Assembly (NCBI GenBank): GCA_030770545.1
Contig: CM061109.1
Span: 14,554,001 to 14,618,000, forward strand
Length of the DNA: 64,000 nt
From: Macropodus opercularis
Lineage: Eukaryota > Chordata > Actinopteri > Anabantiformes > Osphronemidae
Direction: 5' to 3'
Shown: piece after piece, positions 22,426 through 35,283 of the stretch
Position numbering within the stretch: position 1 is the stretch's first letter
Layout of the letters: every line of letters starts with the position of its first letter
The notes under the pieces: generated by a model
The model's input: the letters and a program-made list of their open reading frames with translations, nothing else
Told to the model about the DNA's origin: nothing
The model's database searches: none
Made by a program: the position numbers and the translations under genes

Positions 22426-25400
22426 TTTATAATATAAATTTATTAGGTTGCTAAATTATTTATGCTACTTCCATCTATTACAACTAGCCTCCATCACTGG
22501 TATAATAATGCTGTGATTCCCAAATCATGCTCCCATCCCCCCTCGTTCTCCGCCCACTCCCTCGAAGCTCTGCTTTCTAATGGGTATTACTGGGGGAGTC
22601 TCACATACACACCAGTGACCTCATGTAAAGGTTCACGCGCACGCTTAGCGGTCATTTGTGACCAGAGGTGCAATGACTGAATATGTAAACGAATATGAGG
22701 GCCTCGCTGTCCTTCCTTTCTTCTTCAACTTTCTGCATCTCTCCAGCACAGAAACATTTAGGCCAAAAAGCACAGGGCTGCAACTCAAGGGCATTGTCTC
22801 AGTGTCGCGTAGAAACTGCATGTCCTTGCTCGGCTCTGGCATCATTCAGAGAGCAGCCGAGATAAGACGTGAGAATTCATAACATTGTCACAGATGGAGG
22901 AAAATAAAAATAGAGGTAACGTAGATATTGGAGGAAGTTGCAGTTTATTGCAGCTATCAGTTCAAATGACAAATGAGTTTTAAGAATAGGTTGATAACAG
23001 GAAATGAAGAAAGTGATTGGTACAAATGTAAACATGACATTAACATGTTGGTCTAAAAGAAATGGTTCAGTAGGAAAAAATGTTTCCTAGATGTCAATTT
23101 TGACTGATAGTACTGTTAGTTATCATAAACTCAGTATCAGCTGTGTCCTTGTGTCCTTTCTTATGTAATTGTGCACAAGCTTTAGTGAAATCTGACGGAA
23201 ATCTAAAAATCCTTCTTTGGGATTTTGAGCACATGGCCGCCGTATAAAATATGTGTGACTCACTCACGCTCAGCATGTGGTGCTTCCTTGGAAGGAGCTT
23301 TCAGCTGCACGTTGTTTGCAGGTTGTGCGTCGTCTCCACCGGCCACATACATCACAGAAACAGAAGACTTGCAGCCAAACCTGACTGTATTGTACAGTCA
23401 GGGTAAATGTGATTGCTTTCAAGGGACCTGCTATACTTAGGTCACATAGGGCCCCTTTTACTTCTACTACCTTCACCAGATTAAAATGACTTTTCCTTCC
23501 CTTGTCTGTCCTCGTCTTTATTAGGCCACGGTGTCCCGACGGTAAAGAAGCGAGGCCGTTCAAACGCCGACGTGAGGAACAGCCGTACTTGTGCTTGAGG
23601 AAACATGTTCGCCATCAACGAAGCGGGGACACGCCCTGAGCTGACCTGCAGCTGTAAACACACAGGCTGACGCACCTGCTAAGTGTGAGTCACACACAGT
23701 GGGCAGGACCAGGAGAAGCGATGAGCTCATCCCGCTTGATTCCCGCACATTCCCACATTTCATCTCTGTTATTGTGTGGCCGTTCTTTTTACCTGCCTAT
23801 TCCTCGCTCTTCATGTGTTTCTTGTCTCATTGTCTTTTTGTGAGTGTGCTTGTTCCCCCTGTCCTTTCTTTGTTGTGGCTGCCTCTCTATCATCAGAGAC
23901 AGGAAGGTGTGTGTTTGAGGGGTTTTTGTTCACCTGGTGGCCAGGTAAAGAGGCGGGGCAGCGCGTTGGTTGGGATTACAGTCAAAGCAGCCAGCGTGAG
24001 AAACAGGAGATGCACAAGCAGCGTGAGAACACTACCTGGAAAACAGCTGGGAATGTCTGTTGAACGGGTTGACCAAACACACATGTATGTACTTAGAAAC
24101 ACACAGAACACACTCTAGCGGGAGGCACTCCCACATACACATTCCAGTAAAATACATGCTGGGTCAGACCCAAAGTGATTTATTTCCCAAGAATCAAAGT
24201 CTGGGAAGAAAATAGAGTGAGCTCTTCAAAAAGCCTGGAAAACCGTCACTTTCAGCCACTTTGAATTCAACACAAACACAGAGCACCACATGTTCCTTTA
24301 TTGTCCTAATATCCAGGCTTGTCTTAGTTTGTGGCTCTCCCCACAGTGTCAGCGTCACTAGTGCACAGTTCAGTACGCATGTGTTTTTGTTTCTGTGATT
24401 GTGTGTGCATGTGTAAAACTGTATGGAAAGAATGTATTTTTTCATTCTGAGGCTGCAGTCGAAAGAGGAAGTTAACCCTTGTTTACTTCGCTCTAACTGG
24501 CAGATTGCACAACACTTGTGTTTATAAGTTTCACAGTAGAGTGAGATGATGAGACGTGAGAGTGCAGTTAGCTAATACCTGTAGGAAGCGCGATTTGAAT
24601 AGGTGGACACAGTGGAGAAGGATCATTTAAACGCACAAGGGTAAAATGGACGAGCCTTTGGCAGTGCACACGGTCTCTCTCTGTCATCCTGTCATCAGGT
24701 CTTTGCTTTGCAGTATATATACAAATATGGTGAAAACATTCCTGTAGACAGAAGTGTTTGCATTCCTGCTTGTTGGTTCTGTGGGAACGTGAATACACTT
24801 AATATAGACGAATCCCTGCAGCACCAAACTCAGGCTGCCAGCAGAGTTCGCTCAGTATGACGAAAGCCAAGCAGCTGGCTTGTGGTCAGAGGAGGAGCAC
24901 GTTTCATTTTGCACAGGCACCTTTTGCATCGTCACCTCGTGTGGAGTTCAGTCACTGCACCACCAGCAAAGCAAAAGCACAAGTAAAAACCTGTGACTTG
25001 AAAGTAAAGAGAGTATTAACATCAATGGTCGTTCTGTCCTCAGCCTGATTAAAGCTGAAAGAAAAGTCAGTGACACCACTAACACAGACAAGAGGCAGGT
25101 TGTAGTGTTCCAGACAAGCTCACAATGTCAAGATGTTCCGGTACAATGAAATGGTAACATCTGGGAAGTTATAAAAATCTCTACTTGCGTCTGCTGTTTT
25201 AATTTCACTTTCACGAACCAACTGCCGCCTTGATGGTATGAAATGATGGTGGGATCATTTCTTTTTTAGTAAACTGGTGTAAGACAAATGCTGATGTGTC
25301 TCTGCTTGGTTCTACCATCCTTAGACTGTCCTTATCTCAGGCTTCTGTCCGGGCACACACACCAGACTCTGAGGAATCTACAATGGCCACAGAGAAAACT

Positions 25401-26480
25401 TGCTTTTTAGAAGCACACACACACACACACACACACAGATATATGCACTAGCACGGCTGCTAATGTAGTGGCAGTCTGCTAGACGGCTTTTCAGTGTTTC
25501 CTTTGGAGCCACTTCCGGTCTCCGTCCATAAACTTGATGAGTCTCTTGGGCAATCATCTACTTTCGCTGCTCATATTGTGCTATCTGTTGCACAACTACC
25601 CCCTCAAAAACAAAAGACACTGATATATGTTTGTGTTTGTGCGCATTACATGAACAACACATAGATGCATTTGCGTTATGTGGCTGCCCAGTTTTGCATT
25701 GTTTTATTTATGGCGAGTTCCCCCCATGCAGTCTGTGCTTGGGTATAATTCACCTGCTTTATAATTTAATGAGATAAACGAGAGTCTTTAATTAAACTTT
25801 AGGAGTATGCCAAGCACTGGAAACAGTGGTGAGGAGGCACTGGTGTGTGCTTTGCTCTCTAGGATTTTGTTCTCTCATTAGCCTTCTTCTGGAGTCTCCG
25901 TATGCAGCAGGGACACATCTACCTTCAGGCGATCGTTCAGCCAGTCAACCTGCACATTGCAGCCCACCCCCTCTATCCAGCTGTTCTTAAACGCCCTGTT
26001 CGGACTTAGCGATTTTTACTGCTCGCATACTTTAAGTACAAACATGCCGTGCACCCCACCATGCACATGAAGACTAACCTATAAGCCCAACATGAAGCAC
26101 AGCACACAGTCTAATGCTCAGCATTAATTACCATTTTAATTAGGAAGGCTGTGAGAAGGAATGATCTGGGATCATATGGCTATGGATGTCATAATCCTAT
26201 CACTGTGTTATTTATTCCCTCCCAGTTCCATGGGTTGTTTCAACATGCTGGTCTAATTACTACTGCTGGGGGTGGGGACTGGGAGGCAAGTGCAGAAAAA
26301 CAATAACAATGCTGATGCTGGAGGCAATGCTAGGTCGGGCCTACACCCAATTCTTCGCGCTCTCTTTCACAATAAGGTGCAGGGCTTTTAGTACGGCAGA
26401 GAAAACCAGACCAGTAAATGACACCGGAAACTGAACTAAAACATTTGCTGTGCACCAACGAAGAAAACAGAAAGTGAGGG
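22426..26480. other. Intergenic region between Tc1 relic B and the irs2 3' end
   Basis: No recognised gene. Contains a CA microsatellite at 25413-25437 and ordinary mixed-composition DNA. Short ORFs (for example 23.5-24.1 kb on both strands) look like chance frames. Confidence 0.55.
25413..25437. repeat. (CA)n microsatellite
   Basis: Uninterrupted CA run. Confidence 0.9.
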
Positions 26481-26502
26481 AAATCGCTTTCTTAAATAAT
26501 TA

Positions 26503-26508
26503 TTTATT
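26503..26508 (-). terminator. irs2: irs2 polyadenylation signal (AATAAA on minus strand)
   Basis: tttatt on the plus strand, in atgcaataaataattatt when read on the minus strand, with T/G-rich sequence just past it. It lies about 1.4 kb after the irs2 stop. Confidence 0.6.
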
Positions 26509-27062
26509 GCATGTGTCTATTAACAATCAATACAATCTAAAGCAATGAACTAAGTTTAAATTATTAGCATCACATTATGCAAGATATGAAATATTTACAA
26601 TGAAAGACACAGCAAGATAAGCCAGGGCCCACATCATTACCTTTAGATGCCGAATAAAAACATTATCCAAATGCAAAACACTGCTCAGAACAAACAGAAG
26701 GTTCCCATTTCAAATTTAAGGAAAAAATGTAGAAACAGCAAAAGTCTGATTTAAGGTTTAACAAACATTATTAACAGTATTTATACATTTGGTGCATCTT
26801 TGTAAACTAATTTTCAAAAGCGTAAATATTGCATATATGCCGTTTGTGTTGTACCTTAGTAACAAGAATTAGCTATGTCAAGTATTAATGATTTCTCTTA
26901 AAATGGTTTTCAGAATTACAGCATTAGAAAATGTCCTCATAGTGGTGTCTGGTTCACAAGAATATTCAGTGACAGTTTAAAAAACCAAAGCCGAACCTCT
27001 CTGGTTAGCCTATAACTTAATTAGTGCTTTTGTTGTATCAGAAAGGTCACTCAAACACATAC

Positions 27063-27070
27063 TATGTACA
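27063..27070 (-). promoter_or_regulatory. irs2: Pumilio response element in the irs2 3' UTR
   Basis: Minus-strand TGTACATA matches the UGUANAUA consensus bound by Pumilio proteins. It lies inside the inferred 3' UTR. The motif is short, so function is not established. Confidence 0.4.
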
Positions 27071-27881
27071 ATACAAACAACATAAGTTATTTAACTTAAC
27101 ATCTCTCCAAATTTGCTCAGATACAATCGCTGTAACATCGCGCTATTTACAGTATATAGGCAAAGGTTAAGTACCAGTGAATTCAGATAAATAAGAAGAT
27201 ACTTCCCCTGGTTTGTCTCTTTTATTCGGCTTGAGTCTGTGTTGTATTTTCCGGTCAGTACCACTGAATGCGTCACGGTTGCTTTGCAGTTGTTGTATTT
27301 GTTGGGTTGCGTGTTCCCAACCTTGGAACACTGCATGTACTACATTCAACATGTCTTGTGTTACAATCTAGAAAGCTTGTAAGTGCAAGACCATGCGGTG
27401 GAGGCTGTGGATTCAAGCTATCAAGCGGCTCATTGAACAGCCAGTCAAGACTGTGCTCGGCGTTGTCCACATTGCTCAGCGCTACCTGGTGTGGTGTGAC
27501 AGAGCTCAGCAATGAGGCTTCATGTGAGAATGTGTGAGATACTGGAGCTGTCCAGTTACTCTGTATAAATAAGTTCAAACATTCATGGTCCCATCTTTGT
27601 CCTGACAGGTCATAACTTCCTGCAGGCTGCGTGGGTGTGCAGGATATCACAGGTGAACCGTGGATGTATAAAGGTGCTGAGACTTGGGCTCAGACAGGCC
27701 ACGTATCTGGTGGTCAGGCCCCGGTGGACCTGCTTCATGCTGCAGTGTTTGGATGAGCGACACCTGCACGCACTGGAGATGCAATGCAATGCCAAGTATT
27801 CCTCTAAGGTCCTCTAGGTTTTCTGTATGAATGCTCTGTGTCACACATATTAAGAAATATACTACTCTGGAGTTTAATACA

Positions 27882-27886
27882 TCATT
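27882..27886 (-). CDS. irs2: irs2 terminal coding piece (last 2 bases of the Glu codon plus TGA)
   Basis: Bases AA complete the Glu codon begun by the final G of exon 1, followed directly by TGA (27884-27882). The acceptor AG is at 27888-27887. In mammalian IRS2 too, nearly all coding sequence lies in exon 1 and the protein ends in VKE, so phase, residue and stop placement all agree. Confidence 0.75.
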
Positions 27887-29579
27887 CTGTCAGAAATGTG
27901 AGCAGGGAAAGGAGAACTTAATCTCAGAGAGGCTGTTTCTCATTCAGCGCTAATGCACATTCAGTCTCTAAGATCAGTTTAATCTTTGATATACTGTGTG
28001 TTTATAGGTCCAAACTAAAAAAAAAGGGTCCACCAGACAGGGGGCTGATGGTTAGATAAGGCTTTGGATTGGTGACTCTTAAAAAACATTCACCTCTGAA
28101 AATAAATATTTCATATATATTTCTATTGTGTGAATTGGTACCAGCCTGGTTTCTGCTGAGGTAGGGTTTTTAAGCAAATGGTAACTTTGATTTTTAAATA
28201 TGTTCATACCTCTTTTTGCAGTTAAATCTGTATAAAAAAAATCACACACATTTAATTTAGTGCATACATACATGATAAATAAAATAAATACATGTAATCT
28301 GTATGCACGTAAGGTGTTTTTGCATGTGCTCTCCAGGTTTGGTTCACAGGTCTTAAGGTGAGAGTTTCTGGCAACTCTTGGCTAAAGCCAAACAAACATG
28401 AAAGTGTTTGAATTGTAATAACAACAGTAATTAACATAACATTATCCTGCAGAATATTTGCCCACGTGCGCAGGCCTACATACAGAGATAAATAGATAAA
28501 TAGTTGGCTATCTATAGTTAGAGTTAATAGTCCTTTTAAGTTCTTGTTATTTTTTTAAATCTAGTACTACAGCAGCAATGGCGCCTGAAGGTTTTGGAGC
28601 CGAAGAAAGCGGAGGGAAGATTTGAGGCAAGGGTCAAGTGTGCGGGTTTTCACGGTGATGGCCGTCCACGTTACCCTGGAAGGCGGCAAAGAGGTCGAAG
28701 GACATCGGTGTGTGGCGACCTCGTCACTTGGCTACAGCGAGGTCCTACGTTCACAGGAATCAGCCTTCATTCTGGAAAAGCAAACGAGAAACACGACGAG
28801 GTGAGTTTACAGCTCAATGACTTTTTCCCAGTCACATTACAGTGAGTGAGTCTACATGCGGTATCTATGCGATTCATTATGTGGGACAAAGCAATAGAGC
28901 AGCGGGGGAGGTCTTATGTATACCCCCGCTCTGTTACCAAGTAAGGAATAAGTGCTCTTCAAAGGGCCTGTTTCCGTGTGTGTGGCGTGTGTGTGCGTGT
29001 GTGCGTGTGTGCGTGTTGTCCTCCGCTGGTAGAATCTGGAGTGGCAGGTGCTTTCACGGCAGGGGAAAAACACAGTGGCATTTAGCAGCGTGCAGCTGAC
29101 ACTGGGTTAGCCACCAAAAACGGCAAAAGAGACAGCAACAGCACTCCCACACGCCAACAAACACACAGTTATTCTTGATCACATACCTACTGAAGAGAAA
29201 TAAACAACGATTGACTCCCACGCACACCACAACTGTGTTTTTTCACGTACAATAAAGCCTGGAGTCTGCAGACTGTCGCTTCTCTCCCAGTGGAAAGCTG
29301 CGCTGAGCTTTGCCCCAGTGTAGTTGTTTGTGAGGTTTCATTTGCATGCAGAGCTATCAAATGGGAACGGAAGTCTTGGCTGACACACACGCACAGTTCT
29401 TCTCTGCGGATGCATTTCCTCTTGCGTTTGCTGCCTGCTCTCCTTCTTCCCCAGTCGTGAACAAGAGCTGTTTTCACAAAGCTGGATGTGATCGTCATTC
29501 TGTAAAACAAACCTTTCATTCAGGGCCCCCAGTGTTCCCCCTCCTCGGTTACTCCCACCATAAACACACACGCCTGCTT

Positions 29580-29602
29580 TCTCTCTCTCTCTCTCTCTCT
29601 CT
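29580..29602. repeat. (CT)n microsatellite
   Basis: CT run in the irs2 intron. Confidence 0.9.
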
Positions 29603-29871
29603 GCCCCACACCCATTTCATAGGAAAATCAGATGCTAATGTCAAATCTAAAGCCTTATTGACGACCAAAACATCAGACAGGGGAGAACACGCTGGTTTTA
29701 CTTCAGAGGACACCTGGGCTCAGGCTCTTTATTGCCATGAGTAGTAGACGGGAGAAAATGGAAACACTGGGGTGGGAAGTGGTGGAAAAACCACGGTAAC
29801 AGAATCAACCTGGCAGAGAGAAAAGGGAATGCAGTGAAGTCATGGGACAGACGGTCCATAACAATCTGAAT

Positions 29872-29891
29872 GTGTGTGTGTGTGTGTGTGT
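29872..29891. repeat. (GT)n microsatellite
   Basis: GT run in the irs2 intron. Confidence 0.9.
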
Positions 29892-30056
29892 TCCTGGGGG
29901 GCTGGGCAAGACGGTGGCCTGTAGAGACAGACACTTGGGTGAGAATGACTGTGATCTGCCGGGAAGGAGAGCTGAATCACTAACGGCTCACATTAGCAAC
30001 CAGGTGTAGCCACGGACATAAATATGATCATCATAGCAACAATGGACAGTACGGGG

Positions 30057-30060
<4 letters not shown>

Positions 30061-30092
<32 letters not shown>
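30061..30092. repeat. (CA)n microsatellite
   Basis: About 16 uninterrupted CA units; the longest CA run in the window. Confidence 0.95.
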
Positions 30093-30093
<1 letters not shown>

Positions 30094-32048
30094 CAATTCA
30101 AATGCATGCTGATCAGAGGAAAGTGTGGGTGGGCAGGGGCGTGTGAGGAGGGGGTGTTATGGAGGGAAGAGGACAGAGGTCCAGCGGGGAATGAACCGAA
30201 TGGCTCCTACCCCTCCTCTTTTTCTCCACCGCCCCCCAAGAACCCATGTCTGTTCCCCCGGGCTCTGTTCATCATTTATTTAGTTCTCACAGGCTAAATT
30301 TAGCCGCGCTCCATTCACAGCTACGACGCACTTACGCAGACGTGCATTAGCGGCGAGTCCTCGTGTGTTGATGCACTGTCCGCTCGCGTAGCGTTGAATG
30401 GGCTTGAGAGGAAAGCTGAGAGCGGAAGACGCTCGCCAACAGTTTTTTACTATGTGTACACACAAACTGGAAAAGAAGCCTCTGCAAACAGGAAAAGTCA
30501 TGTTAGGAGAGGGTTTCCTGCTGCAGACAGGATGATATCAGCAGGTTGAGATAGGCTCTGTTTACATTCCTGCCCTCCTGGCTCCTCCCTGCTCTGCAGC
30601 AGGGCTCCACCACACAAACAGCTACTGACTCCTCACCTTTGACCTCCCACACCTCAGTCAGACTAGCAAAACAAAACAACAACAACCGCAGTTAACTCGG
30701 CTGCTTCCTCTGCTGATTCACCGCCGTCATTATTCACCTTGTTCATGTTTTGAACTCAAACAGAATTTATCAGGAACCCGAATGACTAAAAAAATTAAGT
30801 GTTTCTTTTGAGGTTGTATTTAATGTGAACACATCAACCTGCCCATCACCGTTTCCAAACTCTTTTCTCTGTCTGGTCAAATATGCAGATTAACATCTAT
30901 AAACCCAATGAATTGAGTTTACTAGTACACGAGACAACGCCAAGCATCAAATCCTCACAACTGATAAAACAGAATCTGTTTATTATCACTGTTCCTTAAC
31001 ATTGATGATTGAAGAACTTCCCCTGACCAGTAGCCAGTGGATTGATCTGACATGTTGTGTCTCGTACAAATGCTGTATGGAATGTGCACTTGCGTCACAC
31101 CTTTACTGTAAAAGCTCTATCTCTTCCTCAGCCTCCAGAAAAACAAGCTACTCAACAATGTCTAATCCCGAAGTGAATGTAATCCTTCTTACCTCCAAGC
31201 TAAATTGAGGATACGGTGGGTTGACTTTGGTTTTTTCGAGTGTGGGAACATCCCGTCCTACTTTACTCAGAGTTAGATATCAGACAGCCAGGAGCACTGT
31301 GTGTGTGTCTGTGGTGGAGACAGGTGAGGACAGGGACAGGATGTTCCTCAAAACACAAGGTGTGATCAAATTGTCAAGCAGAAAAGTTTAATGTTTGAGG
31401 CTGAGAATGGGAAATGTTAAATAAAATCCAGGACGTATAAGCCAGAGCTTACACAGGCGTAATGTGTCCATGAGATGCAATGTAAGAACTGATCACACTG
31501 AAGCTGAATCTCCTTGATTCTGTATTAAGAATGTTAATGATTGGCAGCAACATTGTCCCTCACAGATTACACTTCTCTAGACAATAACAAAAAATGTTTT
31601 CATTTCAGCCGCTGAACAAACTGAACTGTTTGTTGGAAAAATGTTTCAATGCTACAAAATTGAAAAATGCCTGTAATATTTTCCCAGAGAACAACATGAC
31701 ATTTTCAGATGCCTTTATTTTTTCTGTTAAACCAAATCCTCAAGCAGCCTCAATTTTTTTATAATTAGTAAATCTAAAGCCTGAGAAAGTTTGGTATTTG
31801 TCAGTTTATATGTTTTGTGAGGAATATTTGTCTAGATATTTTTTAATTAACCATTCAAAACCACTAATAAACTGAAAAGAGAAGCTAGTTAGTGCCTCTA
31901 ATCAGATACCGTGCAAGAAACTAATTGTTTAATGCATTGTTGACAATCCTCTATAGCCTCTGGTGTGAAAAGCCAATAGGAGACAGTCCACTGAGGTCAG
32001 ATAACAACATGAGAAAAACAAGGCTTGAATGTACTGGTGTGGAGAAGG

Positions 32049-32070
32049 TGTGTGTGTGTGTGTGTGTGTA
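32049..32070. repeat. (GT)n microsatellite
   Basis: GT run in the irs2 intron. Confidence 0.9.
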
Positions 32071-32655
32071 AGGGGCTTGAATCACGTGATTTCTGAAAAG
32101 CAGAAAGCAATGCCTGGAGAGAGGGAGAGGAGAAACTGCAAAGGAGGATGCACAGGAGACGGGGGAGGGCTCTGGATTTGTGTTTGGCTTCTTGGAAGTG
32201 CGTGGCCACACCCCCACCTTCTTCCTGTTGTTGTGGCAGATGGTGGCCAGTCATTAGCGTATTGTCACTCTCCTCTGAAGGGCCAGATAACCAGTGAGGA
32301 CTGCATGGCAGGGCAGGTGCAATACCCAAGACTCCCCCCAACCCCACCAGCTGCTGATGGTTACATGTGTGTGTGTTTGAGAGGGGGAGAGTCTGGGCAA
32401 AAAAAATATAAGGCATGGAGAGTGTGAGTCAGTCTCCCTGTCTGCATCCATGACTCGTTTTTTGGTCATGGAGTCAAAGATAAATGAGCGCAGCTACGGA
32501 AAAAACTGACGATAAAGAAGCTTTAATGGCAGCAACGTAGACGGGAGGTAAACTGAGGACAGTCCAATAAAAGGAGTGAAATAGTTGTAAGGGGTTGTGT
32601 AGATGCCTGGAAATGCGTTGATTGCAATATCTCCCTCAGTGAGTCTCTCACACAC

Positions 32656-32676
32656 TCACACACACACACACACACA
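32656..32676. repeat. (CA)n microsatellite
   Basis: CA run in the irs2 intron. Confidence 0.9.
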
Positions 32677-35283
32677 GGGCTGGTTCAGAGGTCAAGAAAC
32701 TGCAAGCACTGTTGGCAGAGACAGAAGGCGTGCACTGAACGCAGCACAGCCCCCTCCTCCCCCTCCTCCCATACACAATTTCAGGTCTGGAACCCAAACA
32801 ACAGCAGTGCCTGCGACTGCGAGGTAACTGACTCAACCATTCCACATGGAAACCTCCATATTCAAGCAGGCTATGCTAAACATTTGTTTGTCTGTTAAAC
32901 CCAGGAGCAGCATCGCTGCCCTCACGCTGCCGTCGTTTCCGACTCCAAATAAGGACACGCGATGCACTGCAGGGAAACGCAGACTATGATTCAGTGATCA
33001 GACCCAAATTCAGCACCGCCTGTCATCTGGTAGTAAACAACTGTCGTTTTCTCTGGTTTATTATTGACATTTGTCACACAGCTGATGAAAGATATTTGTT
33101 CGTTAGAAAGGGTTTATATAAATATAACGCTGTTTCCTACTCCTTCATTCCTTCCCCTTCGCTCTCTAGCTCCTTTCAGCTAAAAGCTCAATCATTTTTT
33201 TCCACTAGGCATAAAAAATAAGTATTCCATGCATTAATCTATCCATCCATCAATATTTTCTTACACCTCTCTGAATTCACAATGTTGAAAAAAATATCTC
33301 CACTCAAGGACAAAATGATCAAAATAGGACACATCCACGTACAAGGACACTTGTAATTAGATGTATCTGATCAAAATGAAATAAAGGGATAAAGAATCGG
33401 AGGTTTGTCATCCGTGTCCAGTTTAAATAATCTGTGTAGAAAACATTGGTGAGTGCCTTCTTCTTTTTTACTGTGTAAAATCATTTCGTTGTTTTTTTGT
33501 GAAGTTACTCACGCTGGAAAAAAAGGAACCTCCCATCCCCCCTCTGAGTTCATCCCACCAGGTTAGAAAAACAAGTGAGCATTCACCTCTCCTACCAAGC
33601 TTTGCACACTGCCCACATTCCAGGCCTGAAATCCTGTACCTGACAATTGATAAACAACTGACTCACTTGTTTTTCTGGGGAACCCGATGACTTGCCCCCA
33701 CACTGGCTGCGCTCACAGCATGAGAGCCAGCAGAGACACAGACAAAGAGAGACAACTTGGTTGTGAAACCACAAGCACCAATTAAACTCTTGTGTTTCAC
33801 CATCAGGAACACGGACTCCTGACTCACGAAGATCCCAACACAATATGTTTTCTTTTGAAACAACAGCAACTTGTGACATGCCCCTGCTACGTCATCTATG
33901 CCAGTAAATAATCCCTGCCATTTAGAGATGCATGAAAAGCCACTGATGCAACAGCCAACAAATGAGGTGAAAGGTAATATTTTGTTAGAAACAGTCCTTG
34001 TCCTCAAAGGCGGCTATTAATATAGATTTCATAGCTCTGCATTGATACGCCTGGTGTGAAGTCTAACAAATATTTATATTATGCCAAATAGAAAAAATAT
34101 TCAACCTTCAAAACGTCTGTCTGGCAAAGGGCACAGCTATCTGTTCACACTGACATGAAAAACATCTGTAACAGATTATCATAGTCACACAAAAGACTTT
34201 AGTTCTGTTCTTCCTATGGCACAAAGGCCACGTAAGGAAGTTATTACAAAGAAAACAAGTCTTGTTTGTCTTTATATGGGTGAAAGTTCTTCTTATTAGG
34301 AGGAAACCAGAGGAGACTATTAACACCAACACAACAGCATCAAGCTAGAACGTGACACCCTGTCCGGCTGTTTTCACAGTAAAACATTTCAAAATAAAAC
34401 ATCTACTGACACGTATTCTGAGCAGAAATGTGGCTGATGTTCACAGCTAGGATGGCGTTTTTTTACTGAAATTCCTCATTCGGACCTTAATGTTCCTCTG
34501 AGGCAGACACTTGTTTTTCGGGGCTGCTGCTTTAAAATCCATATGCAGCTCCTCACAGATCAAAGAGCACAGCAAACAGCTGTCCTCAGCACCGCTCAGC
34601 CTGGAGATTTGTTAATGTGTAGTTCATGGGTGTGACGAGTAGGTGACTAATCCTATCTAAACATCACAGCCGACACCCAGCAGTAACATTCATGAGTTTG
34701 CCTCCCCTAAATCCTGTAGCCTTTTACGTTCACAGAGCAAAAACGGATATTCTACAACACATTCTGCTCTGTCGCCACAGTTGAAGTAAAGCAGACACAA
34801 CTGATTACGCCTTGAGCTATGTTTGCTTACGCAACGCTGTAGGTTGTTATTTGGACATTGCGCAGATGGTCAGTCACGACTGTGATGAGTGGTGTTTCTT
34901 CTGCTCTGACAATCAGGGACACAAACTACCAGCACACAGTGTGACGTTATAAAACGACAGAAAGCAAAAAAACAAGCAGTGTGTCACCAGCACTCAGAGG
35001 GTTAAACGCAGTCAGCCACACACACACACACACTACTACAGACGCACAAATCAAGCGGTTTGTTTTCAGCATAATCCAAAAGTCGAAATTATCTCCGAAA
35101 GATAATCATCATTCTCTGCTTTTGAATGAGAACGACTTCAGAAGGGCTGCTAAGCAACAAATCGAGTGTCTGTGCGGAGCATAGCCCTGAGGCGGATCTC
35201 TAGCGTACTCCAGCTCCGACGCCACTCCCTTCATGAATGAAAAACCTACTGAATGAAAGCAAGTGTCACATGAAAACACTCAC

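Larger units (their letters stand above)
26485..27886 (-). other. irs2: irs2 exon 2: last codon end, stop and 3' UTR
   Basis: Read on the minus strand, a strong acceptor (tctcctttccctgctcacatttctgacag) ends at 27887 and the exon begins AATGATG. Exon 1 ends GTG AAA G, so the join reads V-K-E-stop, the same ending as mammalian IRS2. The rest is AT-rich, repeat-poor 3' UTR of about 1.4 kb with a Pumilio-type element TGTACATA at 27070-27063. It ends near AATAAA at 26508-26503, followed by a T/G-rich stretch. Open frames inside (for example 27273-27650) are probably fortuitous. Confidence 0.75.
27887..35283 (-). other. irs2: Single intron of irs2
   Basis: About 7.4 kb from donor AAAG/GTGAGTG (donor GT at 35283-35282) to acceptor ctgacag at 27887. 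It contains several CA/GT and CT microsatellites (29580-29602, 29872-29891, 30061-30092, 32049-32070, 32656-32676, 35019-35033) and a CpG-rich exon-like island at about 28565-28801. No other gene is recognised. Confidence 0.75.

Noticed and set aside
27273..27844. Minus-strand ORFs that could extend IRS2 (ENLEDLRG... from a weak acceptor near 27824) or form a separate protein
   Set aside because: The acceptor at 27887 followed by AATGA is much stronger and gives the conserved VKE-stop ending. The ORFs then fall in 3' UTR.
35246..35283. Last 12 codons of the long irs2 ORF (GECFHVTLAFIQ)
   Set aside because: They begin at a perfect donor AAAG/GTGAGTG and have no counterpart in IRS2.
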